In this document: positions 47,444-56,272 of the stretch, in pieces
Layout: every line of letters begins with the position of its first letter
Position numbering within the stretch: position 1 is the first letter of the stretch
Origin: Mycobacterium bohemicum DSM 44277
GTDB lineage: Bacteria > Actinomycetota > Actinomycetes > Mycobacteriales > Mycobacteriaceae
Length of the DNA stretch: 64,000 bases
NCBI RefSeq assembly: GCF_001053185.1
Contig: NZ_CSTD01000007.1
Location: forward strand, 1 to 64,000
Direction: 5' to 3'
Translations under genes and position numbers: made by a program
The notes under the pieces: generated by a model
Seen by the model: the letters and a program-made list of their open reading frames with translations, nothing else
Databases searched by the model: none
Told to the model about the DNA's origin: nothing

Positions 47444-48139
47444 TTACACCTCGTGGCGCGGGGCGAACACCTCGACCGCGCCGTCGACCTCGCGGACCAT
47501 CAGCGTCGGCAACGGCTTCGGGGCGATCGGCAGCTGGTGGGTGACCACCTGTCCGGTCGGGGAGAACGACGTGGAGTGACAGGGGCAGCGCAGCGTGTCA
47601 TCCGGCGCGTCGAACCACAGCCGGCAGCCCTGATGCGTACAGACCCCCGAGACCGCCTCGAGCCTGCCGTCCACGCGACGGACGAAGCCGGCGACAGAGC
47701 CCAGATCGAAGGAGCGCATGCGCGCGTCGGGCACCTCCGAACTGGCCGCGACCTTCTGCCAGCTTCCGTCGTTCGGGGTGAGCCGGGCCGCCACCGCGGG
47801 CGCCTCCCCCGACTGGCCGATCACGGCACGATCGATCGATACCGCGGTGACGGCGGCGGCCGCGGCGGCCGAGGTGCCGACGATGACCTGGCGGCGCGTG
47901 CTGCTCTGCCGCGGCGGCACCTGCGTCGTGGCTCCGGACATTTGCTCGGCCAGGCGGCGGTGCAGGCCGCTGAGGAATTCCGGACGCGGCTCGGCGTCCG
48001 CATCCGGGCCGGGCCGCGCCGCGCGCAGTTCGATCGCGGTGCGGATCTGCGCGGCCTCGAAGTCGTCCGGCTCGAACGCCTTGGGCCGGCGGCCGCGCAG
48101 CAAATCGTCGACGTAGCGCCGCAAACCGCGCGCGTTCAT
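47444..48139 (-). CDS. Rieske iron-sulfur protein with anti-sigma-like cytoplasmic N-terminus
   Basis: 231 residues. Residues 1-75 are soluble and charged (GLRRYVDDLLRGRRPKAFEP, AAQIRTAIELRAARP), like the cytoplasmic part of a membrane anti-sigma factor. A twin-arginine segment TRRQVIVG and a helix (about 82-102) follow. The C-terminal Rieske domain has Cys167-x-His169-x2-Cys172 and Cys185-x-Cys187-His188, so all four 2Fe-2S ligands and the disulfide pair are present. The start overlaps the sigma gene stop as ATGA. The likely role is redox-sensing control of that sigma factor (inference); a plain exported Rieske protein is the alternative. Confidence 0.85.
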   Translation of the reverse strand: MNARGLRRYVDDLLRGRRPKAFEPDDFEAAQIRTAIELRAARPGPDADAEPRPEFLSGLHRRLAEQMSGATTQVPPRQSSTRRQVIVGTSAAAAAAVTAVSIDRAVIGQSGEAPAVAARLTPNDGSWQKVAASSEVPDARMRSFDLGSVAGFVRRVDGRLEAVSGVCTHQGCRLWFDAPDDTLRCPCHSTSFSPTGQVVTHQLPIAPKPLPTLMVREVDGAVEVFAPRHEV

Positions 48140-48678
48140 GGCCCACCTCCCTCGTTGACCTGCGCCGCCAGCCGCAGGGCGCGGTGCTGGAGCACTTTGG
48201 CGTTGGCAACACTGATGCCAAGCTTGGCCGCCGACTCCTTGATCGAATCGCCTTGCAGGAAGCGGAGTTCCAGAATCCTGCGGTATCGGTCGGGCAGGTT
48301 GTCCAAAACCTCGGCGACCCGCCGGGGCGCGGTGCTGATCGCTTCCTCGCTGTCGGGTGGCTGTTCGACGTCGTCGATCGAGGTTATCTCCCGGCCCAGT
48401 GTCTGCCGCCAGTGCGCGGCCAGCACCGTGCGGGCGGTGGTCCGCAGGTACGAGCGCACCTCACCGACGCTGGCGGTGAGCCGCAGTGGCCGCAGCGCGG
48501 CGAGGAAGACCTCGGCGGTGAGGTCCTCGGCGTCGGCCCGGTTGCCGACGCGCGCGAACAGCGTCCGGTACACCCAGGCCGCGTTGTCGGAGTACACCGC
48601 CTCCCAGTCGGCGTAGCCGTCGTCGGGTACCGCGCGCAGCTTGCGCGGGCCGACGGGGTCGTCCTGGTGTGCCGTCAC
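48136..48678 (-). CDS. ECF-family RNA polymerase sigma factor
   Basis: 180 residues from GTG 48678. Region 2 is VYRTLFARVGNRADAEDLTA with EVFLAALRPL; region 4 is VLDNLPDRYRRILELRFLQG followed by the helix-turn-helix SIKESAAKLGISVANAKVLQ. Not SigD, SigL or another named factor that I recognise. It heads a five-gene unit (sigma, Rieske, cupredoxin, phosphoesterase, membrane protein) with 4-base overlaps at three of the four joins. It is divergent from the diguanylate cyclase, with 189 bases between the two. Confidence 0.92.
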   Translation of the reverse strand: MTAHQDDPVGPRKLRAVPDDGYADWEAVYSDNAAWVYRTLFARVGNRADAEDLTAEVFLAALRPLRLTASVGEVRSYLRTTARTVLAAHWRQTLGREITSIDDVEQPPDSEEAISTAPRRVAEVLDNLPDRYRRILELRFLQGDSIKESAAKLGISVANAKVLQHRALRLAAQVNEGGGP

Positions 48679-48867
48679 GTGCCTCCTCCACCCGATGAAT
48701 ATCGGGTCGGGTTACACGGTCAGTATCCGTTGCCGGGCCCGCGCCGCGGCCTCCGCCGAGTCGCGGCGGGGTTGACGCCGTTGTACTATCTGTCCGCCGG
48801 CGCCCACCCCGGCCCCGCGGACGATATCTGTCCCGCGCGAAACCGCTGATCATCCCCCGGAGGCGCC

Positions 48868-49947
48868 GTGACGTGGATCCGGCCATTCGGCGGGCAACCC
48901 GACCAATACCAATGGCTGTCGGGGTATCTCGCCGAGCGGGGACTTCAGCGGTTCGCCCAACTGGCGATCGCGACCTTCGCCAGCCTGTTCGGAGTGGTGC
49001 CGATCGTGATGCTGTGGAGCCCGTCGGGTCCGAAAGGGACAACGGGGACCGCGGCGGCCGTCGCGATCACGCTCCTGTGCGCCGCGATGGCCGCGCTGTG
49101 GCTCAGTCACTGGCCCACCCGGCACGAGTCCGAACTGTTCGCACTCGGATGCAACGTCGGCGTCACCATCGGCTGCATCGTCGCGGGCAGCCCGATCACC
49201 GGCCTCTTGGCCTGCACGACGTTCGCGCCGATAGGCGGCTACGTGGCGCTCTTCCATTCCAGCCGGCTGCTCACGCTGACGTTGGCCAACGCCGCGCTCA
49301 CCACCGTGTTCTCGGCGGTGCGGGTGGCGCTGGCCGGCGATCCCGCGCTGGCCTTCGGCCACTTTCTGGGCGTGGCGATCGCGGTGCTCGCCGTCCCCTT
49401 CGCCGGCCAGGTGCTGCTGCACCTGCTGACGCTCGACGCCATGGTGTCGCACACCGACCCGCTGACCGGGCTGCACAACCGGCGCGGCTTCTACCGTTCG
49501 GTGCAGGCGCTCCTTCCGGCGAAGGGACCCGACGAGGCCGGGTCGTTCGCGGTGGTCATGGTCGACCTGGACGGCTTCAAGAGGCTCAACGACCACCACG
49601 GCCACGCCGTCGGCGACGAAATCCTGACGGCCGTGGCCGACAACCTGCGCCGCGCCAGCAACGTCAACTCCGTGGTCGCCCGCCTCGGCGGCGAGGAGTT
49701 CTTGATCGCCGAGGTCGGCGATGCCGCCGCCGCGAGGGACACCGCCGACAGGATGCTCGCGGCCGTCGCCGCGACCCCGTGGGCCGTGACCGCGAGCGTC
49801 GGTGTCGCCACGACGCCGCTGGCCAACGCCGACCCGCAGCCGGCGCTGATCAAGCAGATGATCGCCGCGGCCGATGCCGCGATGTATGAGGCCAAGCACG
49901 CCGGCGGCAATCAGGTTCGCTGCCGCGGCGCGCAGCTGACGCCGTAA
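48868..49947 (+). CDS. Membrane diguanylate cyclase (GGDEF domain)
   Basis: 359 residues from GTG 48868. About six transmembrane helices fill residues 25-190, then DPLTGLHNRRGFYRSVQALL begins the GGDEF domain. The signature is RLGGEEFLIAEVGD (G-G-E-E-F, active form); the catalytic metal site VMVDLDGFKRLNDHHGHAVG is intact. No RxxD inhibitory site was identified with confidence. It makes cyclic di-GMP. The membrane part resembles no named sensor. It is divergent to the sigma-Rieske operon and could share its control region. Confidence 0.9.
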   Translation: MTWIRPFGGQPDQYQWLSGYLAERGLQRFAQLAIATFASLFGVVPIVMLWSPSGPKGTTGTAAAVAITLLCAAMAALWLSHWPTRHESELFALGCNVGVTIGCIVAGSPITGLLACTTFAPIGGYVALFHSSRLLTLTLANAALTTVFSAVRVALAGDPALAFGHFLGVAIAVLAVPFAGQVLLHLLTLDAMVSHTDPLTGLHNRRGFYRSVQALLPAKGPDEAGSFAVVMVDLDGFKRLNDHHGHAVGDEILTAVADNLRRASNVNSVVARLGGEEFLIAEVGDAAAARDTADRMLAAVAATPWAVTASVGVATTPLANADPQPALIKQMIAAADAAMYEAKHAGGNQVRCRGAQLTP

Positions 49948-50045
49948 GCCGCCGGGCGCGGGCCTGGCAACCGCACCTTGCCAACGCGCGAACCGGGTTA
50001 CTAGGATATGCAAGTATCCAGTCGTCACCACACCCGAGGGCACCC

Positions 50046-51566
50046 ATGACCACGCAGATCCCGCACTTCATCGACGGCAAGCGCACCGCCGGCCGGTCCG
50101 GCCGCACCGCCGACGTCTTCAACCCGAGCACCGGCCAGGTGCAGGCGCTGGTGCCGATGGCCGGCAGGGCGGAGGTGGACGCCGCCGTCGCCTCGGCCGT
50201 CGAGGCGCAAAAGGGCTGGGCCGCATGGAATCCGCAGCGCCGTGCCCGCGTGATGATGCGGTTCGTCGAGCTGGTCAACGACGCGGCCGACGAGCTCGCC
50301 GAAATGCTGTCCCTCGAGCACGGCAAGACCCTGGCCGACGCGCGCGGCGACGTCCAGCGCGGCGTCGAGGTCATCGAGTTCGCCATCGGGATCCCGCACC
50401 TGCTCAAGGGCGAGTACACCGAGGGCGCCGGCCCCGGCATCGACGTCTACTCGCTGCGCCAGCCGCTCGGCGTGGTCGCGGGCATCACCCCGTTCAACTT
50501 CCCGGCGATGATCCCACTGTGGAAGGCCGGACCCGCACTGGCCTGCGGCAACGCCTTCATCCTCAAGCCCAGCGAGCGCGACCCCTCGGTTCCCGTGCGA
50601 CTGGCCGAGCTGTTTCTGGAGGCCGGCCTGCCGCCCGGCGTGTTCCAGGTGGTCCACGGCGACAAGGAAGCCGTCGACGCGATCCTGGAACACCCGGACA
50701 TCCAGGCCGTAGGGTTCGTCGGCAGCTCCGACATCGCCCAGTACATCTACGCGGGCGCCGCGGCCCACGGCAAGCGGTCGCAGTGCTTCGGCGGCGCCAA
50801 GAACCACATGATCGTGATGCCCGACGCGGACCTCGACCAGGCCGTCGACGCGCTGATCGGCGCCGGCTACGGCAGCGCCGGGGAACGGTGCATGGCGATC
50901 AGCGTCGCGGTGCCGGTGGGCGAGAAGACGGCGGAACGCCTGCGCGCCAGGCTGATTGACCGGATCAACAACCTGCGGGTCGGACACAGCCTGGACCCCA
51001 AGGCCGACTACGGACCGCTGGTCACCGAGGCCGCCCTGCATCGCGTGCGCGACTACATCGCCCAGGGGGTGGCCGCCGGCGCCGAGATCGTGATCGACGG
51101 CCGCGAGCGGCGCAGCGACGACCTGACATTCGGTGACGCCAACCTCGAGGGCGGGTTCTTCATCGGCCCCACCCTGTTCGACCACGTCACGCCCGACATG
51201 TCGATCTACACCGACGAGATCTTCGGGCCCGTGCTGTGCATCGTGCGCGCCCACGACTACGAGGAGGCGCTGAGGCTGCCGTCGGAGCACGAGTACGGCA
51301 ACGGGGTTGCCGTGTTCACCCGCGACGGCGACACCGCCCGCGACTTCGTCTCGCGGGTGCAGGTCGGCATGGTCGGGGTCAACGTGCCGATCCCGGTCCC
51401 GGTGGCCTACCACACCTTCGGCGGCTGGAAGCGCTCCGGCTTCGGCGACCTCAACCAGCATGGCCCGACGTCGATCCAGTTCTACACCAAGGTCAAGACG
51501 GTCACCTCCCGCTGGCCGTCGGGCATCAAGGACGGGGCCGAATTCGTCATCCCCACAATGAATTAG
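50046..51566 (+). CDS. mmsA: Methylmalonate-semialdehyde dehydrogenase (CoA-acylating)
   Basis: 506 residues, MTTQIPHFIDGKRTAGRSGR. NAD-binding site GFVGSSDIAQYIYAGAAAHG and catalytic Cys in YGSAGERCMAISVAVPVGEK; ALDH6-type ending. It converts methylmalonate semialdehyde to propionyl-CoA in valine breakdown. Followed by fadE9 and mmsB in the same direction, the set found as Rv0753c-Rv0751c. Confidence 0.96.
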   Translation: MTTQIPHFIDGKRTAGRSGRTADVFNPSTGQVQALVPMAGRAEVDAAVASAVEAQKGWAAWNPQRRARVMMRFVELVNDAADELAEMLSLEHGKTLADARGDVQRGVEVIEFAIGIPHLLKGEYTEGAGPGIDVYSLRQPLGVVAGITPFNFPAMIPLWKAGPALACGNAFILKPSERDPSVPVRLAELFLEAGLPPGVFQVVHGDKEAVDAILEHPDIQAVGFVGSSDIAQYIYAGAAAHGKRSQCFGGAKNHMIVMPDADLDQAVDALIGAGYGSAGERCMAISVAVPVGEKTAERLRARLIDRINNLRVGHSLDPKADYGPLVTEAALHRVRDYIAQGVAAGAEIVIDGRERRSDDLTFGDANLEGGFFIGPTLFDHVTPDMSIYTDEIFGPVLCIVRAHDYEEALRLPSEHEYGNGVAVFTRDGDTARDFVSRVQVGMVGVNVPIPVPVAYHTFGGWKRSGFGDLNQHGPTSIQFYTKVKTVTSRWPSGIKDGAEFVIPTMN

Positions 51567-51583
51567 GCGGAGTCACGGCCATC

Positions 51584-52765
51584 ATGTTCACCCTCAACGC
51601 CGACGAGCGCGTCATCACCGAGACGGCGGCCGCGTTCGCCGCCAAGCGGCTCGCCCCGCACGCCCTGGAGTGGGACGTCACCAAGCACTTCCCGACGGAC
51701 GTGCTGCGCGAGTCGGCCGAACTCGGCATGGCGGCGATCTACTGCCGCGACGACGTCGGCGGCAGCGGATTGCGCCGGCTCGACGGCGTCCGCATCTTCG
51801 AACAGCTGGCCATCGCCGACCCCACGACGGCGGCCTTCCTGTCGATCCACAACATGTGCGCGTGGATGATCGACACGTTCGGCACGCCCGAGCAGCGCAA
51901 GGCCTGGGTGCCCCGCCTGGCCGCGATGGACGTCATCGCGAGCTACTGCCTCACCGAGCCCGGCGCCGGGTCCGACGCGAGCGCGTTGACCACCAGGGCC
52001 GTCAAGGAGGGGCCTGGAAAAAACGCGGACTACGTGCTCGACGGCGTCAAGCAGTTCATCTCCGGCGCGGGCGCCTCCGACGTGTACGTGGTGATGGCGC
52101 GCACCGGCGGGGCGGAAAACCCCGGACCCCGCGGCATTTCGACCTTCGTCATCGAAAAAGGCACGCCCGGGCTCAGTTTCGGCGCCTGCGAGGAGAAGAT
52201 GGGCTGGCATGCGCAACCCACCGCCCAGGTGATCCTGGAAGGGGTACGGGTGCCCGCCGACGCGATGCTGGGCGGCGCCGAGGGCGAGGGAGCCGGTTTC
52301 GGCATCGCGATGAACGGCCTCAACGGTGGCCGGATCAACATCGCGGCGTGCTCGCTCGGCGGCGCCCAGTCCGCCTTCGACAAGGCCGGGGCCTACGTTC
52401 GCGAGCGGCAGGCGTTCGGTTCCGCCCTGCTCGACGAACCCACCGTGCGCTTCACCCTCGCCGACATGGCCACGGGCCTGGAGACGTCCCGGATGATGTT
52501 GTGGCGGGCCGCAAGTGCGCTGGACGCCGACGATCCCGACAAGGTCGAGCTGTGCGCGATGGCCAAGCGCTACGTCACCGACACCTGCTTCGACGTCGCC
52601 GACAAGGCCCTGCAGCTGCACGGCGGCTACGGTTACCTGCGCGAGTACGGCCTGGAGAAGATCGTCCGTGATTTGCGGGTGCACCGGATCCTGGAAGGCA
52701 CCAACGAGATCATGCGCGTGGTCATCGGCCGGGCCGAGGCCGCACGGTTCCGCACGACCGCGTAG
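51584..52765 (+). CDS. fadE9: Acyl-CoA dehydrogenase, isobutyryl-CoA type
   Basis: 393 residues from ATG 51584 (MFTLNADERVITETAAAFAA). FAD contacts in YCLTEPGAGSDASALTTRAV, and the C-terminal LHGGYGYLREYGLEKIVRDL and RVHRILEGTNEIMRVVIGRA. By operon position it corresponds to FadE9 and oxidises isobutyryl-CoA to methacrylyl-CoA. It starts 17 bases after mmsA. Confidence 0.93.
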   Translation: MFTLNADERVITETAAAFAAKRLAPHALEWDVTKHFPTDVLRESAELGMAAIYCRDDVGGSGLRRLDGVRIFEQLAIADPTTAAFLSIHNMCAWMIDTFGTPEQRKAWVPRLAAMDVIASYCLTEPGAGSDASALTTRAVKEGPGKNADYVLDGVKQFISGAGASDVYVVMARTGGAENPGPRGISTFVIEKGTPGLSFGACEEKMGWHAQPTAQVILEGVRVPADAMLGGAEGEGAGFGIAMNGLNGGRINIAACSLGGAQSAFDKAGAYVRERQAFGSALLDEPTVRFTLADMATGLETSRMMLWRAASALDADDPDKVELCAMAKRYVTDTCFDVADKALQLHGGYGYLREYGLEKIVRDLRVHRILEGTNEIMRVVIGRAEAARFRTTA

Positions 52766-52775
52766 AAAGGCAGCC

Positions 52776-53660
52776 ATGAGCAGCATCGCGTCCATTGCTT
52801 TCCTAGGTCTGGGCAACATGGGCGGCCCCATGTCGGCGAACCTGGTGGGTGCGGGATACACGGTGCGCGGCTTCGACCCCGTGCCGGCGGCGGCGGAGGC
52901 CGCGACCGCCCACGGCGTCACGGTGTTCGACAGCGCGGCCGACGCCGCGACCGAGGCAGACGTGGTGATCACCATGCTGCCCAACGGCGACGTGGTCAAG
53001 CGCTGCTACGCCGAGGTCCTCCCGGCCGCGCGCGCGGGCACGCTGTTCATCGACAGCTCCACGATTTCGGTCAACGACGCCCGCGAGGCCCACGGACTCG
53101 CCGGGTCGCACGGCATGCAGCAACTCGACGCGCCCGTGTCCGGCGGCGTGAAGGGGGCGACGGCCGGGACGCTGGCGTTCATGGTCGGCGGCGAGGCCGA
53201 CGCGGTGGAACGGGCCCGCCCCGTGCTGGAACCCATGGCCGGCAAGATCATTCACTGCGGCGCCGCCGGCGCCGGGCAGGCCGCGAAGGTGTGCAACAAC
53301 ATGGTGCTCGCGGTGCAGCAGATCGCCGTCGGCGAGGCGTTCGTGCTGGCCGAGAAGCTGGGCCTGTCGGCCCAGTCGCTTTTCGACGTCATCACCGGCG
53401 CGACGGGCAACTGCTGGGCGGTGCAAACAAATTGCCCCGTGCCGGGACCGGTCCCGACATCGCCGGCCAACAACGATTTTCGGCCCGGTTTCGCGACGGC
53501 GCTGATGAACAAGGACCTGGGCCTGGCGATGGACGCGGTCTCCTCGACCGGTTCGTCCGCGCCCCTGGGCACCCACGCCGCGGAGATCTACGCGAAATTC
53601 GCCGCCTCCCACGCCGACAAGGACTTCAGCGCCGTCATCGAAATGCTGCGCAACGCCTGA
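52776..53660 (+). CDS. mmsB: 3-hydroxyisobutyrate dehydrogenase
   Basis: 294 residues, ATG 52776 after GAAAGG. NAD-binding FLGLGNMGGPMSANLVGAGY; substrate loop LDAPVSGGVKGATAGTLAFM; catalytic Lys in GAGQAAKVCNNMVLAVQQIA; DFRPGFATALMNKDLGLAMD. It oxidises 3-hydroxyisobutyrate to methylmalonate semialdehyde, the substrate of MmsA. Convergent with the MarR gene 11 bases away. Confidence 0.96.
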   Translation: MSSIASIAFLGLGNMGGPMSANLVGAGYTVRGFDPVPAAAEAATAHGVTVFDSAADAATEADVVITMLPNGDVVKRCYAEVLPAARAGTLFIDSSTISVNDAREAHGLAGSHGMQQLDAPVSGGVKGATAGTLAFMVGGEADAVERARPVLEPMAGKIIHCGAAGAGQAAKVCNNMVLAVQQIAVGEAFVLAEKLGLSAQSLFDVITGATGNCWAVQTNCPVPGPVPTSPANNDFRPGFATALMNKDLGLAMDAVSSTGSSAPLGTHAAEIYAKFAASHADKDFSAVIEMLRNA

Positions 53661-53671
53661 CGCCCGCGCGC

Positions 53672-54190
53672 TCAGAAGTCACCGGCGTTGCGCCGCAACG
53701 TCTCGATGGACGACACCAGGGCCGCCGACTCGGCGGCGTCGATCCCGATGTCGGCGAACACCTGCTCGTTGAGCGTGATGGTGGCGTCCTCGACCGTCGA
53801 GCGGCCCAGCTCGGTGATCTGCACCAGCGTGGTCCGGCCGTCGGTGGGATGCGGGACCCGCCGCACCAGCCCGTCGGCCTCCAGCCGCCGGATCGCGTGC
53901 GTGACGCTCGTGACGTGGACCTGCAGCCGGTCCGACGCCTTGGTGATCGGCAGGGCGCCGGCGCGGCTGAACGCCAGCAGCCGCAGCAACTCGTACCGCG
54001 AAAAGCTCAGATCGTAGGGACGCAGCGCGGTCTCGACGCGGGCGAGCAGGATCTGGTGGGCCCGCATCACCGACGTCACCGCGACCATGCCCTGGGCGAC
54101 GTCGCCCCATCCGGCGCCCTCCCAGTTGGCGCGCGCGAGCGCGATCGGGTCGCGTTGGTCGCGACGTTTGCCCGGGTGTGCTGCCGCCAC
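53672..54190 (-). CDS. MarR-family transcriptional regulator
   Basis: 172 residues from GTG 54190, after AAGAAAGGG; an internal ATG at about 54088 is less likely. The winged helix runs RYELLRLLAFSRAGALPITK, LQVHVTSVTHAIRRLEADGL and VRRVPHPTDGRTTLVQIT. The size and position relative to rslA-sigL resemble Rv0737. It lies 8 bases downstream of the aminotransferase gene in the same direction, so it is part of, or read with, the biosynthetic cluster. Confidence 0.88.
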   Translation of the reverse strand: MAAAHPGKRRDQRDPIALARANWEGAGWGDVAQGMVAVTSVMRAHQILLARVETALRPYDLSFSRYELLRLLAFSRAGALPITKASDRLQVHVTSVTHAIRRLEADGLVRRVPHPTDGRTTLVQITELGRSTVEDATITLNEQVFADIGIDAAESAALVSSIETLRRNAGDF

Positions 54191-54198
54191 GCCCTTTC

Positions 54199-55251
54199 TT
54201 ACCGCACTTGGAGCTGGCGTGTGGCCTTTCCCAGCGCGGAGAGGACGGCCAGCGTCGAGGCGCGGTTGCCCACGGTGATCCGCGCGCCGCCGTCGGGGTA
54301 GTGCCGCACGTGCAGCCCGCCGTCGGCGAACACCCCCTGCCACGGTGCGGCGCCCAAGGGCAGGTAGAGGAAGTTGGCATGGCTGTCGGTGGTGTAGATG
54401 CCCATGGCGCTCAGCCGCATGCGCAGGTGGCGACGCTCGGCGTTGATCGCCCGGACCCTTTGCCGCAGTTCGTCTTCCGCGCCGTAGCTGGCCGCAACCG
54501 CGAGCAGGCCGGTGATCGCGACGCCGAACGGCAGCTGCTGGGCCCACAGCCTCGATGCGAGATCGGGCGAGGCGACGCCGTAGCCGATCCGCAGCCCCGC
54601 CAGGCCGTAGGCCTTGGAGAATGTTCGGATCACCACCACGTTCGGGAACCGGACGAGCAGCGCGGGCAGGTCGATCCGGTGCTCGGGCGCGGTGAACTCG
54701 ATGTACGCCTCGTCGAGCAGCACGACGGTGTCACGCGGGACGCGGCCCAGGAATCGCAACACCTCGGCAACCGGCTCCAGCGTGCCGGTGGGGTTGTGCG
54801 GGCGGCACAGCACCACCACGCGGGCGTCGGCGGCCGCGTCGGCCAATGCGTCGAGGTCGTTGTGGCCCTGTCCGTCGAGCGGGACGATCAGCGAGTTCAG
54901 CCGGGCCATCCGCGCGACGATCGGATAACCGTCGAAGGTCGGCAACGCCATCGCGATCGTGTCCCCCGGGGACGTCAGCGCCTGCAGGGTTTGCAACGCC
55001 AGGCCCGTCGCGCCGGCGCCCGGCACCACCCAGTCGGCGGGCACGCCGACGTGGGCGGCGATCATGCCGCGCAGCCGCTCGGGCAGGAACTCGGGGTACC
55101 GGTTGGCCGCGTAGACGGAGCGGATCAACGCCGAGCGCACCGCCGGAAGCGGCGGGAACGGATTCTCGTTGAGCGACAGCGCAAACGGGTCGATCGCATT
55201 GGGCAGCGCGTCGCCGATGTCCTCGGCCACCGGGCCCGGGACGGGCTGCAT
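54199..55251 (-). CDS. HisC-like PLP-dependent aminotransferase in biosynthetic cluster
   Basis: 350 residues from ATG 55251, overlapping the KAS III-like stop (TGATG). Fold type I: LSLNENPFPPLPAVR, VVPGAGATGLALQTLQALTS, CRPHNPTGTLEPV, LLDEAYIEFTAPE, and the PLP lysine in TFSKAYGLAGLRIGYG. It resembles histidinol-phosphate or aromatic aminotransferases, but the genome context is not histidine synthesis. It may supply or consume an amino group on the cluster product (inference). Confidence 0.88.
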   Translation of the reverse strand: MQPVPGPVAEDIGDALPNAIDPFALSLNENPFPPLPAVRSALIRSVYAANRYPEFLPERLRGMIAAHVGVPADWVVPGAGATGLALQTLQALTSPGDTIAMALPTFDGYPIVARMARLNSLIVPLDGQGHNDLDALADAAADARVVVLCRPHNPTGTLEPVAEVLRFLGRVPRDTVVLLDEAYIEFTAPEHRIDLPALLVRFPNVVVIRTFSKAYGLAGLRIGYGVASPDLASRLWAQQLPFGVAITGLLAVAASYGAEDELRQRVRAINAERRHLRMRLSAMGIYTTDSHANFLYLPLGAAPWQGVFADGGLHVRHYPDGGARITVGNRASTLAVLSALGKATRQLQVR

Positions 55252-56264
55252 CAGTCTCGCCCGCCCCAGCGCACCGCCGCCGCCCCGGCGAAGTCGCCGG
55301 CGTGCGCGAAGGCGGCCATCATGAGCACGTCGCCGGTCTTGAGCCGGCCCGAACAGATCGCGCGCTCGAGGTTGACGGGGATTCCGGCACCGAACAGGTT
55401 GCCGCACTCGTCAAAGGTGTCCAGGTGTCGGGATTCGGGGACTTCGAGCGCGTCGCGCCAGTTGCGCAGGAACACCCGGTTGGGCTGATTGGTGACCAGC
55501 AGGTCAATGTCCTTGGCGGGCAGACCGATTCGGTCACACACCGCCAGCGCGACTTCGGGGACCTGCCGGTTGCCGCGGGCCAGCACCTTGGCGATCTTGC
55601 TCTCGGTGAAGCCGATGCTGCCCTCCCCCGCGCCGGGCTGCCACCACTTGCGGGGCGGGTCGATCGCCAGCGTCATGTCGCCGGCGTATTCGCCGTAGGT
55701 GCGGCACTCCACGTCGAGGATCGGCGACCGGTCGGACACCGTGACCAGGCCCACCGCCGCGCCGTCGCCGGGAACCGACGACTGGGCCTTGCGCCGGACC
55801 CCGGGCTGGTCGAACACCTGCCCCGCGGCGTTCTGCGCGATCGCGATCAGCGCGGTGCGGCCCTGGCCCGAGGTCAGCAGCGTGCGGGCCACGTTGAGCG
55901 CGAGGACAAACGCGGCCCCCCCGCCGTTGTGCAGGTCCAGCACCCAGGACGGGCGCATGCCGAGGCGGTGGGCGATGCCGCCCCCGCCGCCGTAGAACGG
56001 CATGTCCGGCACCTGGGGGTGGGGGATCAGCACGTCGGCGCCCTCGACCACGTCGCGGCCGTGCCGGTCGACCAGGCCTTGCGCGGCCCGCTCGATCATG
56101 TCGGCCGCGGTCTCCTCGGGGGCGACGTGGTGGCGGAAGCTCGGCGCGCGGAACATCAGGTTGTCGCGCAGATCGTCGGACTCGGCGAACCGGGCGTAGT
56201 AGTCGGCGCCGATCGGCTCCCCGGGCAGATACGTGGAAACGTCGGACAGGCTGACGTGGCTCAT
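55251..56264 (-). CDS. KAS III-like (thiolase-fold) protein lacking canonical Cys and His
   Basis: 337 residues from ATG 56264 (MSHVSLSDVSTYLPGEPIGA). The thiolase fold is clear: VLDLHNGGGAAFVLALNVAR (residues 108-127), PGDGAAVGLVTV, and CGNLFGAGIPVNLERAICSG. In FabH the first segment reads SAACAGF with the nucleophile Cys; here it is NGGGAAF. The second catalytic residue (H of HQAN) is Asn in TNQPNRVFLRNW; the Asn of GNT is kept in CGNLFG. It could be a non-decarboxylating acyltransferase or a scaffold. Coupled to the aminotransferase and SRPBCC genes. Confidence 0.85.
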   Translation of the reverse strand: MSHVSLSDVSTYLPGEPIGADYYARFAESDDLRDNLMFRAPSFRHHVAPEETAADMIERAAQGLVDRHGRDVVEGADVLIPHPQVPDMPFYGGGGGIAHRLGMRPSWVLDLHNGGGAAFVLALNVARTLLTSGQGRTALIAIAQNAAGQVFDQPGVRRKAQSSVPGDGAAVGLVTVSDRSPILDVECRTYGEYAGDMTLAIDPPRKWWQPGAGEGSIGFTESKIAKVLARGNRQVPEVALAVCDRIGLPAKDIDLLVTNQPNRVFLRNWRDALEVPESRHLDTFDECGNLFGAGIPVNLERAICSGRLKTGDVLMMAAFAHAGDFAGAAAVRWGGRD

Positions 56265-56272
56265 GGCGTGCC

